NCBI GenBank assembly: GCA_963695985.1
Contig: CAVOIC010000007.1
Location: 186,001 to 250,000 of the forward strand
Direction of reading: 5' to 3'
Source: DATBVX01 sp963695985
Lineage (GTDB): Bacteria; Pseudomonadota; Gammaproteobacteria; Steroidobacterales; Steroidobacteraceae
DNA: 64,000 nt
The notes beneath the pieces were generated by a model. It worked only from the letters and a program-made list of their open reading frames with translations, did no database searches and was not told the DNA's origin. The translations under genes were made by a program, and so were the position numbers. Below, piece after piece: positions 55,686 to 64,000 of this stretch. Position 1 is the first letter of the stretch. Every line of letters starts with the position of its first letter.

Positions 55686-57022
55686 TGACCCGCAAATATT
55701 TTGGGACGGACGGCGTGCGCGGCCGGGTAGGCCACGATCCGATGACCGTGGACTTCGCGTTGCGGCTGGCGAGCGCTGCCGCGCGGGCGCTCGCCCCGCA
55801 GGGCGGCTCGGTTCTCATCGGCAAGGACACCCGGCTTTCGGGCTACATGTTCGAAGCCGCGCTCGAGGCGGGATTCGTCGCCGCCGGCGTCAACGTGATG
55901 CTGATCGGGCCTCTGCCCACTCCGGGCATCGCCTACATGACCCAGCGCTTCGAGTGCGACTTCGGGGTCGTGATCAGTGCCTCACACAATCGATACGACG
56001 ATAACGGGATCAAATTCTTTGATGCAAGCGGCGCCAAGCTCAGCGATGAGCTGGAAGCGCGCATCGAGGAGACACTGCAGCAGCCGGCCCAGACGCGCGA
56101 GTCCGGCGCCCTCGGTCGCGCCGCACGCGTCGACAAGTCGCGCACGACGTACCAGGAGTTCTGCGCCGCATCACTTCCCGCCGGCATGGATCTTTCGGGC
56201 TTCAAGATCGTCATCGACTGTGCGAACGGCGCTGCCTACAAGGTTGCACCGCGCGTGCTGGCGGATCTCGGCGCGGAGATCATTCCCATCGGCTGTTCGC
56301 CGAACGGGCGCAACATCAACGACGGTTGTGGCTCGACGGCGCCCGGTCTGCTGCAGCTCACCGTGGCGGGCGTACGCGCCGACGCGGGCATTGCGCTCGA
56401 CGGCGACGGCGATCGACTGGTGATGGTCGATCAACTCGGCCGCATCGTCGATGGCGATCAGCTCCTTTACATCATTGCGCGTGCGCGGGCGGCGACTCAG
56501 GCTTTGCGCGGCCCGGTCGTCGGCACGGTAATGAGCAACCTGGGGCTCGAGGTGGGTCTGCGCGAGCTCGGCATCGAATTCCGCCGCGCTCCGGTTGGTG
56601 ACCGTTATGTCCTGAGCGTGCTGCGCGAAACGGGCGGCATGCTGGGAGGCGAAACCTCGGGTCACCTGCTGTGTCTCGACAAGACCACCACCGGCGACGG
56701 CCTCATCAGCGCATTGCAAGTGCTCGCCATCATGAAGCAGACGGGACAGAGCCTCGCGGAGCTTGCCGCTGGAATGCCCAGGTTCCCGCAGGTACTGCTC
56801 AACGTGAAAGTGCAGAGCCGCTTCGACCCCGGCTCGAATGCCACGGTGTGCGAAGCGGTCCGTGCCATCGAGGCGGAGCTCAAGGACGACGGCCGCGTGG
56901 TGTTGCGCGCCTCGGGCACTGAGCCGGTGATCCGGGTGATGCTCGAAGGCCGCGATGAGAAGGTGATCCGTTCGCACGCCGAGCGCCTCGCTGAGATCGT
57001 GCGCAACGCCGCCGCAGCCTGA
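55685..57022 (+). CDS. glmM: Phosphoglucosamine mutase
   Basis: Interconverts glucosamine-6-P and glucosamine-1-P for UDP-GlcNAc, hence peptidoglycan and LPS. The 445-residue enzyme has the phosphoserine loop VVISASHNRYDDNGIKFF (Ser near 101), the metal-binding LDGDGDR, and the C-terminal phosphate-binding RASGTEPVIRVM. It starts at GTG 55685, overlapping the folP stop by one base. Confidence 0.97.
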   Translation: MTRKYFGTDGVRGRVGHDPMTVDFALRLASAAARALAPQGGSVLIGKDTRLSGYMFEAALEAGFVAAGVNVMLIGPLPTPGIAYMTQRFECDFGVVISASHNRYDDNGIKFFDASGAKLSDELEARIEETLQQPAQTRESGALGRAARVDKSRTTYQEFCAASLPAGMDLSGFKIVIDCANGAAYKVAPRVLADLGAEIIPIGCSPNGRNINDGCGSTAPGLLQLTVAGVRADAGIALDGDGDRLVMVDQLGRIVDGDQLLYIIARARAATQALRGPVVGTVMSNLGLEVGLRELGIEFRRAPVGDRYVLSVLRETGGMLGGETSGHLLCLDKTTTGDGLISALQVLAIMKQTGQSLAELAAGMPRFPQVLLNVKVQSRFDPGSNATVCEAVRAIEAELKDDGRVVLRASGTEPVIRVMLEGRDEKVIRSHAERLAEIVRNAAAA

Positions 57023-57110
57023 CGTTGCTTTCACTGCAGGCGGCGCTTAATATCGCGCGCCTTTTCAAGGAGCCGGCTCGGCCCCATCCCGTTCATTCCG
57101 GAGATTTGCG

Positions 57111-57860
57111 ATGCGTCGGCCACTCGTTGCGGGCAACTGGAAAATGCACGGCTCGCGCGCCGAAGCCGCGGCGTTGCTGGAGGAGCTGATCCAGCAGCAG
57201 GGTGCGGCCATCGCCGCCGAGATCGCGGTGTGTCCGCCGTTCGTCTACCTGCAGGACGCGGCCCGTCGCCTCAAGGAGAGCAACATCGCGCTCGGCGGTC
57301 AGAACGTGTGTGCGGAGCCGGTCGGCGCGTTCACCGGCGAGGTCTCCGCGGCCATGCTCAAGGACGTCGGTTGCCGTTACGTGATCGTGGGGCACTCGGA
57401 GCGCAGGGCACTGTTTCACGAAGATGACAAGCTGGTAGCGCGCAAATTCATGGCGGCACAGAGCCAGAAGCTGACGCCGATCCTGTGTGTCGGCGAGACG
57501 CTGGAGCAGCGCGAGCGCGGGGAGACCGAGACCGTCGTCGCCCGTCAGCTGGATGCCGTGCTCGCAATCGCGGGTATCGGCGCCTGTGCCGAGGCCGTGA
57601 TCGCCTATGAGCCGGTGTGGGCCATCGGCACGGGCAAGAATGCGACGCCGGACCAGGCGCAGGCCGTGCACGCCTTCATCCGCGGGAGGATGGCCGCCCA
57701 GGATGCTAAAATTGCGGCTGGCCTGCGCATCCTCTACGGGGGCAGCGTCAAGGCAGCCAACGCGGCGGAACTTTTCGAGATGCCGGACGTCGACGGCGGC
57801 CTGGTGGGAGGCGCGTCCCTGCAGGGCGATGAGTTCGGGAAGATCTGCGCGGCCGCCTGA
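57111..57860 (+). CDS. tpiA: Triosephosphate isomerase
   Basis: Glycolytic/gluconeogenic isomerase, 249 residues. Catalytic residues are visible: Asn-Lys in VAGNWKMHGS, His in VIVGHSERRALF, Glu in AYEPVWAIGTG, followed by the flexible loop 6 and the phosphate-binding LYGGSVKAANA. It is 88 nt after glmM and 23 nt before secG, the conserved tpiA-secG pair. Confidence 0.98.
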   Translation: MRRPLVAGNWKMHGSRAEAAALLEELIQQQGAAIAAEIAVCPPFVYLQDAARRLKESNIALGGQNVCAEPVGAFTGEVSAAMLKDVGCRYVIVGHSERRALFHEDDKLVARKFMAAQSQKLTPILCVGETLEQRERGETETVVARQLDAVLAIAGIGACAEAVIAYEPVWAIGTGKNATPDQAQAVHAFIRGRMAAQDAKIAAGLRILYGGSVKAANAAELFEMPDVDGGLVGGASLQGDEFGKICAAA

Positions 57861-57883
57861 AGCGGCAGGAATTCGAGGCAATC

Positions 57884-58279
57884 ATGGGTCATGTGATCAT
57901 TCTGGTCATACACGTCTTTCTGGCGATCTCCATCATCGGGCTGGTGCTGCTGCAGAGAGGCAAGGGTGCTGAGGCCGGCGCGGGATTCGGCGCGGGCGCC
58001 TCGGGCACTGTGTTTGGTGCGCGCGGATCGTCGACAGCCCTGTCGAAGGCGACGGCTATCCTGGCGACGCTTTTTTTCGTGACGAGCCTCGCGCTCGCGT
58101 TCCTCGGTGGGAAGCGCGTCGAACAGCCCAAGAGTCTGCTCGAGCGCGCTGAAACGACTCAGCAGTCGGCGCCGGCGGCCCAGGTTCCTGCACCTCCGGC
58201 GAGCACTGCTCCCGCGCCAAGCGGTGCGCCTGTGGACACGCAGACACCGCCTTCGCAGCCGCCCGCGCCGCAGCCGTAG
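57884..58279 (+). CDS. secG: Protein-export membrane protein SecG
   Basis: Small subunit of the SecYEG translocon. The 131-residue protein has two membrane helices (about 2-23 and 55-75) joined by a Gly-rich loop (GKGAEAGAGFGAGASGTVFGA, family signature) and a long Pro/Ala/Gln-rich cytoplasmic tail. tRNA-Leu begins 17 nt after its stop, as in E. coli (secG-leuU), so they are probably one transcript. Confidence 0.94.
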   Translation: MGHVIILVIHVFLAISIIGLVLLQRGKGAEAGAGFGAGASGTVFGARGSSTALSKATAILATLFFVTSLALAFLGGKRVEQPKSLLERAETTQQSAPAAQVPAPPASTAPAPSGAPVDTQTPPSQPPAPQP

Positions 58280-58296
58280 CGGGCGCTGCTTTCCGT

Positions 58297-58381
58297 GCCG
58301 ATGTGGTGGAATTGGTAGACACACTAGCTTGAGGGGCTAGCGGCGCAAGCCGTGTCGGTTCGAATCCGACCATCGGCACCA
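58297..58381 (+). tRNA. tRNA-Leu (GAG)
   Basis: An 85-nt type II tRNA. Acceptor GCCGATG pairs with CATCGGC, with discriminator A and an encoded CCA. The anticodon loop TTGAGGG between CTAGC/GCTAG stems gives anticodon GAG (reads CUC/CUU). The long variable arm is CGGCGCAAGCCG, and the T arm is TCGGTTCGAATCCGA. It follows secG and precedes the nuo operon. Confidence 0.97.
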
Positions 58382-58396
58382 CCTAAGTGATTTCCG

Positions 58397-58426
58397 AACC
58401 CCCGTGGCTCGCGGCCGCGAGGGTTT
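58397..58426 (+). terminator. Probable terminator after tRNA-Leu
   Basis: AACCCCCGTGG (58397-58407) pairs with CCGCGAGGGTT (about 58414-58424) with one mismatch and one G-U, followed by TTTAAGGCTTCTTT, an imperfect T-rich tail. It would separate the secG/tRNA transcript from nuo. Confidence 0.45.
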
Positions 58427-58433
58427 AAGGCTT

Positions 58434-58463
58434 CTTTGCGCCCGCGCGCCCCTGTTACAATGC
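58434..58463 (+). promoter_or_regulatory. Candidate nuo operon promoter
   Basis: TACAAT lies at about 58456-58461, roughly 40 nt before the nuoA ATG, with T-rich CTTCTTTG upstream at about 18 nt spacing serving as a poor -35. The -10 is convincing in this GC-rich context; the -35 is not. Confidence 0.4.
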
Positions 58464-58500
58464 GCGCCCAGTTTTCAAGACCTTGGCGCAACTCCCGCCG

Positions 58501-58857
58501 ATGCTGCACGAATACCTGCCGGTCCTGATCTTTCTCGTCGTCGGCGGAGGCATGGGCGTGGTCATGCTGGTGCTTGGATTCCTGTTCGGCACGCGCCGGC
58601 CCGACCCCGAAAAGCTCTCACCGTACGAATGCGGCTTCGAGGCCTTCGAGGACTCGCGCATGAAATTCGACGTGCGCTACTACCTCGTGGCGATCCTGTT
58701 CATCATTTTCGATCTGGAGATCGCGTTCCTGTTTCCGTGGGCGGTGTCCCTGTCGGCTATCGGTGCCTTCGGGTTGATCGCGATGGCGCTCTTTCTGACC
58801 GTGCTGATCGTCGGCTTCATCTACGAATGGAAGAAGGGAGCCCTGGAATGGGACTGA
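58501..58857 (+). CDS. nuoA: NADH-quinone oxidoreductase subunit A
   Basis: Membrane subunit of complex I, 118 residues. It has three helices, the loop PYECGFEAFEDSRMKFDVRYYLVAILFIIFDLEIAFLFPW with its conserved Glu/Asp, and a third helix ending EWKKGALEWD. ATG 58501 is preferred; an in-frame TTG at 58483 would add six residues. It overlaps nuoB by 10 nt. First gene of the nuo operon. Confidence 0.95.
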   Translation: MLHEYLPVLIFLVVGGGMGVVMLVLGFLFGTRRPDPEKLSPYECGFEAFEDSRMKFDVRYYLVAILFIIFDLEIAFLFPWAVSLSAIGAFGLIAMALFLTVLIVGFIYEWKKGALEWD

Positions 58858-59339
58858 CGGCGGAAGCTGCGGGCCCACAGGTCCAGAAGGGCTTTCTCAC
58901 CACGGGCCTGGACTCGCTCATCAACTGGGCGCGCACCGGCTCGATGTGGCCGATGACGTTCGGTCTCGCGTGCTGTGCGGTCGAGATGATGCACGCGGGC
59001 GCCGCGCGCTACGACCTGGACCGCTTTGGTGTCGTGTTCCGGCCGAGTCCGCGACAGTCCGATGTCATGATCGTGGCCGGCACGCTGGTCAACAAGATGG
59101 CGCCGGCGCTGCGCAAGGTCTACGACCAGATGTCCGAGCCGCGCTGGGTGATCTCGATGGGCTCCTGCGCCAACGGCGGCGGCTACTATCATTATTCCTA
59201 TGCGGTCGTGCGCGGGTGTGATCGCATCGTTCCCGTTGATGTCTACGTGCCCGGCTGTCCGCCGACCGCCGAGGCGCTGCTGTACGGCGTGATTCAGCTG
59301 CAGAAGAAGATCCGCCGCACTAACACGATCGCCCGATAG
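58848..59339 (+). CDS. nuoB: NADH-quinone oxidoreductase subunit B
   Basis: Peripheral-arm subunit carrying cluster N2, 163 residues. Cluster ligands appear as GLACCAVEMMHAG (tandem Cys), SMGSCANGGGYYHYSY and VPGCPPTAEALLYG. The frame is open far upstream, but ATG 58848 inside the end of nuoA begins the conserved N-terminus. Confidence 0.97.
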   Translation: MGLTAEAAGPQVQKGFLTTGLDSLINWARTGSMWPMTFGLACCAVEMMHAGAARYDLDRFGVVFRPSPRQSDVMIVAGTLVNKMAPALRKVYDQMSEPRWVISMGSCANGGGYYHYSYAVVRGCDRIVPVDVYVPGCPPTAEALLYGVIQLQKKIRRTNTIAR

Positions 59340-59352
59340 AGCAACAGCAACA

Positions 59353-60048
59353 ATGAGTGAACGCATCGAGGCTCTCGCCGCCCGCGTTGACGCGCGCCTC
59401 AACGGCCGTGCGCGCCGCGTGCCGTCGAATCCGCACGAGCTCACCGTCGAGGTGGATGCGCAGGACCTGCTGGAAGTGGCCACCGCGCTGCGCGATGACC
59501 CGGAGCTCAGGTTCGAAATGCTCATGGATGTCTGCGGGATCGATTACCTCGAGTACGGCCGCGACGAGTGGAAGACGGTCGACGCGACCGATTCAGGATT
59601 CAGTCGCGGCGTTATTCGCGAAGGGGAAGTGGAAAAACCGCGTCCCGGGTCGCGGTTCGCCGCGGTCTATCACCTGCTGTCGATCACGCACAACGTACGC
59701 TTGCGCATGCGCGTGTACTGCCCGGACGACACGCAGCCGATCGTCGATTCGGTGACTCCGATCTGGGCCTCGGCCGATTGGTTCGAACGCGAGGCCTTCG
59801 ATCTGTTCGGCATCCTGTTCCGCGGTCATCCGGACCTGCGCCGCATCCTCACCGACTACGGTTTCATCGGCCACCCGTTCCGCAAGGACTTTCCGCTGAT
59901 CGGCAACGTCGAAGTGCGTTACGACCCCGAGAAACGCCGCGTCGTCTACCAGCCGGTCAGCATCGAGCCACGCACGCTCGTGCCCAAGGTGATCCGCGAC
60001 GACAACCGTTACCAGCCGGCCCTCAAGGATGCGAAGCCCAATGGCTGA
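59353..60048 (+). CDS. nuoC: NADH-quinone oxidoreductase subunit C
   Basis: Peripheral-arm subunit of 231 residues (30-kDa family). Segments FEMLMDVCGIDYLEYG, VTPIWASADWFEREAFDLFGILFRGHPDLRRILTDYGF and GHPFRKDFPL are diagnostic. It is a separate gene here rather than the nuoCD fusion of E. coli. It overlaps nuoD by 8 nt. Confidence 0.97.
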   Translation: MSERIEALAARVDARLNGRARRVPSNPHELTVEVDAQDLLEVATALRDDPELRFEMLMDVCGIDYLEYGRDEWKTVDATDSGFSRGVIREGEVEKPRPGSRFAAVYHLLSITHNVRLRMRVYCPDDTQPIVDSVTPIWASADWFEREAFDLFGILFRGHPDLRRILTDYGFIGHPFRKDFPLIGNVEVRYDPEKRRVVYQPVSIEPRTLVPKVIRDDNRYQPALKDAKPNG

Positions 60049-61294
60049 CATCCGCAACTTCACGCTCAACTTCGGGCCGCAGCATCCGGCCGCGCACGGC
60101 GTGTTGCGCCTGGTGCTCGAGATGGACGGCGAGGTGATCCGGAAGGCAGATCCGCACATCGGGCTCCTGCACCGCGCGACCGAGAAGCTGGCCGAGAGCA
60201 AGCCGTTCAACCAGACGATCGGCTACATGGACCGGCTCGATTACGTTTCGATGATGTGCAACGAGCACGCCTACGTGATGGCGATCGAGCGCCTGCTCGG
60301 CATCCAGGCGCCGCTGCGCGCGCAGTACATCCGCGTCATGTTCGATGAGATCACGCGCATCCTCAATCACCTGATGTGGCTCGGCTCGCACGGGCTCGAC
60401 ATCGGCGCGCTCACAGTATTCCTGTATTGCTTCCGCGAGCGCGAAGACCTGATGGACTGCTACGAGGCGGTGTCAGGTACGCGCATGCATGCAACCTATT
60501 ATCGGCCGGGAGGCGTGTATCGCGATCTGCCCGAGCAGATGCCCAAGTACCAGCCTTCCAAGTGGCGCTCGCAGAAGGACGTCGACAAGCTCAACGTGCG
60601 CCGCTCGGGGACGCTCCTCGATTTCATCGAGGATTTCACGCGCCGCTTCCCGACATGCGTCGATGAGTACGAGACGCTCCTCACCGACAATCGCATCTGG
60701 AAGCAGCGCACCGTGAACATCGGCGTAGTGCCGCCGGAGCGGGCGCTGCAGCTCGGTTTCTCCGGGCCGATGCTGCGCGGCTCAGGGATAGAGTGGGACC
60801 TGCGCAAGAAGCAGCCCTACGAAGTCTACGACCGCATGGACTTCGACATTCCGGTGGGCGTGAACGGCGATTGCTACGACCGCTACCTGGTGCGGATCGA
60901 AGAGTTCCGCCAGTCCAACCGCATCATCAAGCAGTGCGTTGACTGGCTGCGCGCGAATTCGGGCCCCACGATGCTCGAGGATCACAAGATCACACCGCCC
61001 TCGCGCGAAACGATGAAGAGCGGCATGGAATCGCTGATCCACCACTTCAAGCTCGCTACCGAGGGCTACTGCGTGCCGGAGGGCGAGGCGTATGCCGCGA
61101 TCGAAGCGCCCAAGGGCGAGCTCGGCGTTTACCTGGTGTCGGACGGGGCGAACAAGCCCTACCGGCTCAAGGTCCGCGCGCCGGGCTTTGTGCACCTCGT
61201 CGAGCCTCGATGAGATGGTCCGCGGCCACCTGCTCGCGGACGTGGTCGCGGTCATCGGCACGCAGGACATCGTCTTTGGAGAGGTTGACCGCTG
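60041..61294 (+). CDS. nuoD: NADH-quinone oxidoreductase subunit D, reading frame broken near the 3' end
   Basis: 49-kDa subunit forming the quinone site with NuoB. It opens MADIRNFTLNFGPQHPAAHGVLRL and includes GLLHRATEKLAE and MDRLDYVSMMCNE. The first frame stops at 61213 after GFVHLVEPR. The family ending (SLDEMVRGHLLADVVAVIGTQDIVFGEVDR) is encoded in the next frame, 61205-61294. Removing one base at about 61196-61203 restores a 417-codon gene, the usual length. nuoE follows immediately after the restored stop, which argues the full-length frame is correct and the break an error. Confidence 0.93.
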
Positions 61295-61794
61295 ATGGCG
61301 AATGAGACTGCGGCGTCGGCGATGCTCTCGCAGCACGTGCGGGAGGAGATCGACCACTGGGTGAAGAAATTCCCCGCGGGCCGGCAGCGCTCGGCGGTGC
61401 TCTCAGCGCTGCGCGCCGCGCAACACGAGAACGGTGGCTATCTCACGACCGAGATCATGGAAGCGGTGGCGGCCTATCTCACGTTGCCGCCGATCCAGGT
61501 GTTCGAGGTAGCGTCTTTCTACTCCATGTTCGAGACCCGACCCTGCGGGCGGCATCACGTCTCGGTCTGCACCAACATCTCGTGCATGCTGTGCGGCGCC
61601 GACGACGTCGTCGCGCACGTCGAAAAGAAGCTCGGCATCCGCACCGGGGAGAGCACGCCCGACGGCCGGATCTACCTCAAGAAAGAAGAGGAATGCCTCG
61701 CGGCCTGCGTCGGTGCGCCGATGATGATGGTCGATCACGTGTACTACGAGAATCTCACGCCGGCGAAGATCGATGAGATCCTGGATGCGCTGAA

Positions 61795-61798
<4 letters not shown>
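61295..61798 (+). CDS. nuoE: NADH-quinone oxidoreductase subunit E
   Basis: 24-kDa subunit with a thioredoxin-like fold and 2Fe-2S cluster N1a, 167 residues. Cluster Cys residues occur in VCTNISCMLCG and EECLAACVGAPMMMVDHVYYE. It starts directly after the restored nuoD stop and overlaps nuoF by 4 nt (ATGA). Confidence 0.96.
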
Positions 61799-63098
<1,300 letters not shown>

Positions 63099-63110
63099 AT
63101 TCGCTGGAGC

Positions 63111-63262
63111 TCTCGGTTTGTGGGGGTGTTCATCCCCTCAGCCCGACACGACCCAACCGTTATCGAGACCGCGGACGTCGGCTTTCGCGCTGTACGGCAC
63201 CATCTCATCAGCGAAACCAAATCCGAACGGGCTCAGGGGATGAACACCCCCACAAACCGAGA
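63111..63262 (+). repeat. Structured palindromic element, core orientation plus (element C)
   Basis: Noncoding element 12 nt after the nuoF stop. Outer arms 63111-63145 and 63228-63262 are complementary over 35 nt with a single mismatch (arm motif GGTTTGTGGGGGTGTTC). The core has CCCGACACGA at 63142-63151 and CTTTCGCGCT at 63182-63191, 40 nt apart as in element B. Within the core, CGAC/CCG at about 63149-63159 can pair with CGG/GTCG near 63172-63181. The third shared block is degenerate here (ATCCGAACGGGC). Arms share no sequence with those of B or D except at the inner end (CTCAG before the core). Confidence 0.9.
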
Positions 63263-63326
63263 CCAAGAGAAGTGGGCGCGCGATCACTGATCACGATCGA
63301 GCGCCGACGCGTTCGGATGGTTTCTG

Positions 63327-63478
63327 GGTCCGTGAGGTCTGGGGTTAAGCCTCAGCGCCCCGTCCTGCTTGATTGCAGTGATCAAGCGCTGAGGGATAGC
63401 GCGAAAGGTATCAATTGGAAACGGGTAACGTGCCAATCGTGTCGGGGTGCTGAGGCTTACCCTCAGAGCTCGCGGACC
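63327..63478 (-). repeat. Structured palindromic element, core orientation minus (element D)
   Basis: Noncoding element between element C and nuoG. Outer arms 63327-63362 and 63443-63478 match over 36 nt with five differences, three of which are G-U compatible on the plus strand. Read on the minus strand, the core (63447-63358) is exactly 90 nt and contains CCCCGACACGA, CTTTCGCGCT and AATCAAGCAGGACGGGG at the same offsets as element B. Inner hairpins: ATTGGAAACG (63414-63423) with CGTGCCAAT (63429-63437), and GCTTGAT (63367-63373) with ATCAAGC (63381-63387). Orientation is opposite to element C and to the nuo genes. Confidence 0.9.
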
Positions 63479-63489
63479 GAGCAGCAAGC

Positions 63490-64000
63490 ATGAGCGACGA
63501 CCAGGTCAACATCGAAGTCGACGGCGTCCCGCTCAAGGCGAAGAAGGGCGCGATGATCATGCAGGTGACGGATCCTGCCGGCGTCTACGTCCCGCGCTTC
63601 TGCTATCACGAGAAGCTCTCGGTCGCGGCCAATTGCCGCATGTGCCTGGTCGAGGTCGAGAAGGCGCCGAAGCCGCTGCCGGCCTGCGCGACGCCGGTGG
63701 CCGAAGGCATGAAGGTGTTCACCAAGTCGCCGCGCGCCATCGCCGCGCAGAAGGCGACGATGGAGTTCCTGCTGATCAACCATCCGCTCGATTGCCCGAT
63801 CTGCGACCAGGGCGGGGAGTGCGAGCTGCAGGACCTGGCGATGGGCTTCGGCCGCGATATTTCGCGCTTCAACGAGCGCAAGCGCGTGGTCAAGGACAAG
63901 AACATCGGTCCGCTGGTGTCCACCGACATGACGCGCTGCATTCACTGCACGCGCTGCGTGCGGTTCGGCCAGGAAATCGCCGGTCTGCAGGAGCTCGGCA
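63490..64000 (+). CDS. nuoG: NADH-quinone oxidoreductase subunit G (5' part, cut by window end)
   Basis: Large peripheral subunit; 170 codons are visible. The N-terminal 2Fe-2S domain is seen as YVPRFCYHEKLSVAANCRMCLVEVEKAPKPLPAC. It is followed by the His/Cys region HPLDCPICDQGGECELQDLAMGFG and the start of the first 4Fe-4S pair, DMTRCIHCTRCVRFGQEIAG. ATG 63490 gives the usual N-terminus; there is no strong ribosome site upstream, where element D ends 11 nt earlier. The frame runs off the window. Confidence 0.95.
   Translation, partial: MSDDQVNIEVDGVPLKAKKGAMIMQVTDPAGVYVPRFCYHEKLSVAANCRMCLVEVEKAPKPLPACATPVAEGMKVFTKSPRAIAAQKATMEFLLINHPLDCPICDQGGECELQDLAMGFGRDISRFNERKRVVKDKNIGPLVSTDMTRCIHCTRCVRFGQEIAGLQELG

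Noticed and set aside
63111..63478. Retron msr-msd or group II intron remnant
   Set aside because: Both need a reverse transcriptase or recognisable domain V; none is present in the window, and the elements lack the required flanking features.

Overview
The window is a 64 kb, high-GC (about 65%), densely coded chromosomal segment of a gammaproteobacterium. Gene content and order (dapA with a BamC-like lipoprotein, tRNA-Ser, ffs and dnaX-ybaB-recR; hrcA-grpE-dnaK-dnaJ-dapB-carAB-greA; rlmE-ftsH-folP-glmM-tpiA-secG-tRNA-Leu-nuo; smpB/ssrA/ratA/rnfH/bamE/fur) suggest the Xanthomonadales/Nevskiales/Steroidobacter-like part of the class. I cannot fix the genus from sequence alone. No phage, IS, transposase, CRISPR or rRNA is visible; nearly everything is core housekeeping DNA.

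Layout. 1-5 kb (minus): MlaA, BepA-like protease, PIN-PhoH, Bcp, GcvR. 5-9.2 kb (plus): dapA, a mini-BamC lipoprotein, tRNA-Ser(GGA), 4.5S RNA, dnaX, ybaB, recR. 9.2-11.4 kb (minus): rsgA and an M48 membrane protease. 11.4-14.1 kb (plus): orn, a PLP dehydratase, a DsbA-fold isomerase, a GFA-fold protein. 14.06-14.54 kb is noncoding and strongly palindromic. 14.5-19.6 kb: divergent ppsA/ppsR, a DUF1249 protein and an unknown coiled-coil protein. 19.6-29.3 kb (minus): an RND efflux operon (adaptor plus two permeases) and prc. 29.4-35.6 kb: M28 peptidase, small membrane and lipoproteins, a Gfo/Idh/MocA oxidoreductase, SirB2, a TPR-sulfotransferase. 35.7-40.9 kb: tmRNA, smpB, ratA, rnfH, bamE, fur, recN, nadK. 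41-46.8 kb: heat-shock cluster plus dapB. 47-58.4 kb: carAB, greA, rlmE, ftsH, folP, glmM, tpiA, secG, tRNA-Leu(GAG). 58.5-64 kb: nuoABCDEF and the start of nuoG.

The most unusual content is noncoding. Three elements of about 150-165 nt share one architecture: a long outer stem (35-39 bp) around a 90-92 nt core that keeps the blocks CCCGACACGA and CTTTCGCGCT, and in two copies also AATCAAGCAGGACGGGG. They lie between ftsH and folP (54646-54812) and, as two copies in opposite orientation, between nuoF and nuoG (63111-63262 and 63327-63478). The outer arms differ in sequence between copies, yet within each copy the two arms remain complementary, the signature of a conserved secondary structure. 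A fourth, larger multi-hairpin palindrome at 14070-14290 looks analogous but shares no core block I can see. I do not recognise this family.

Other points of note are a 24-codon leader ORF overlapping the carA start behind a strong hairpin, a good sigma-32 promoter at the grpE stop before dnaK, and single-base frame breaks in four conserved genes (prc, recN, nuoD, and nuoF three times). The frame breaks look more like sequence errors than biology.
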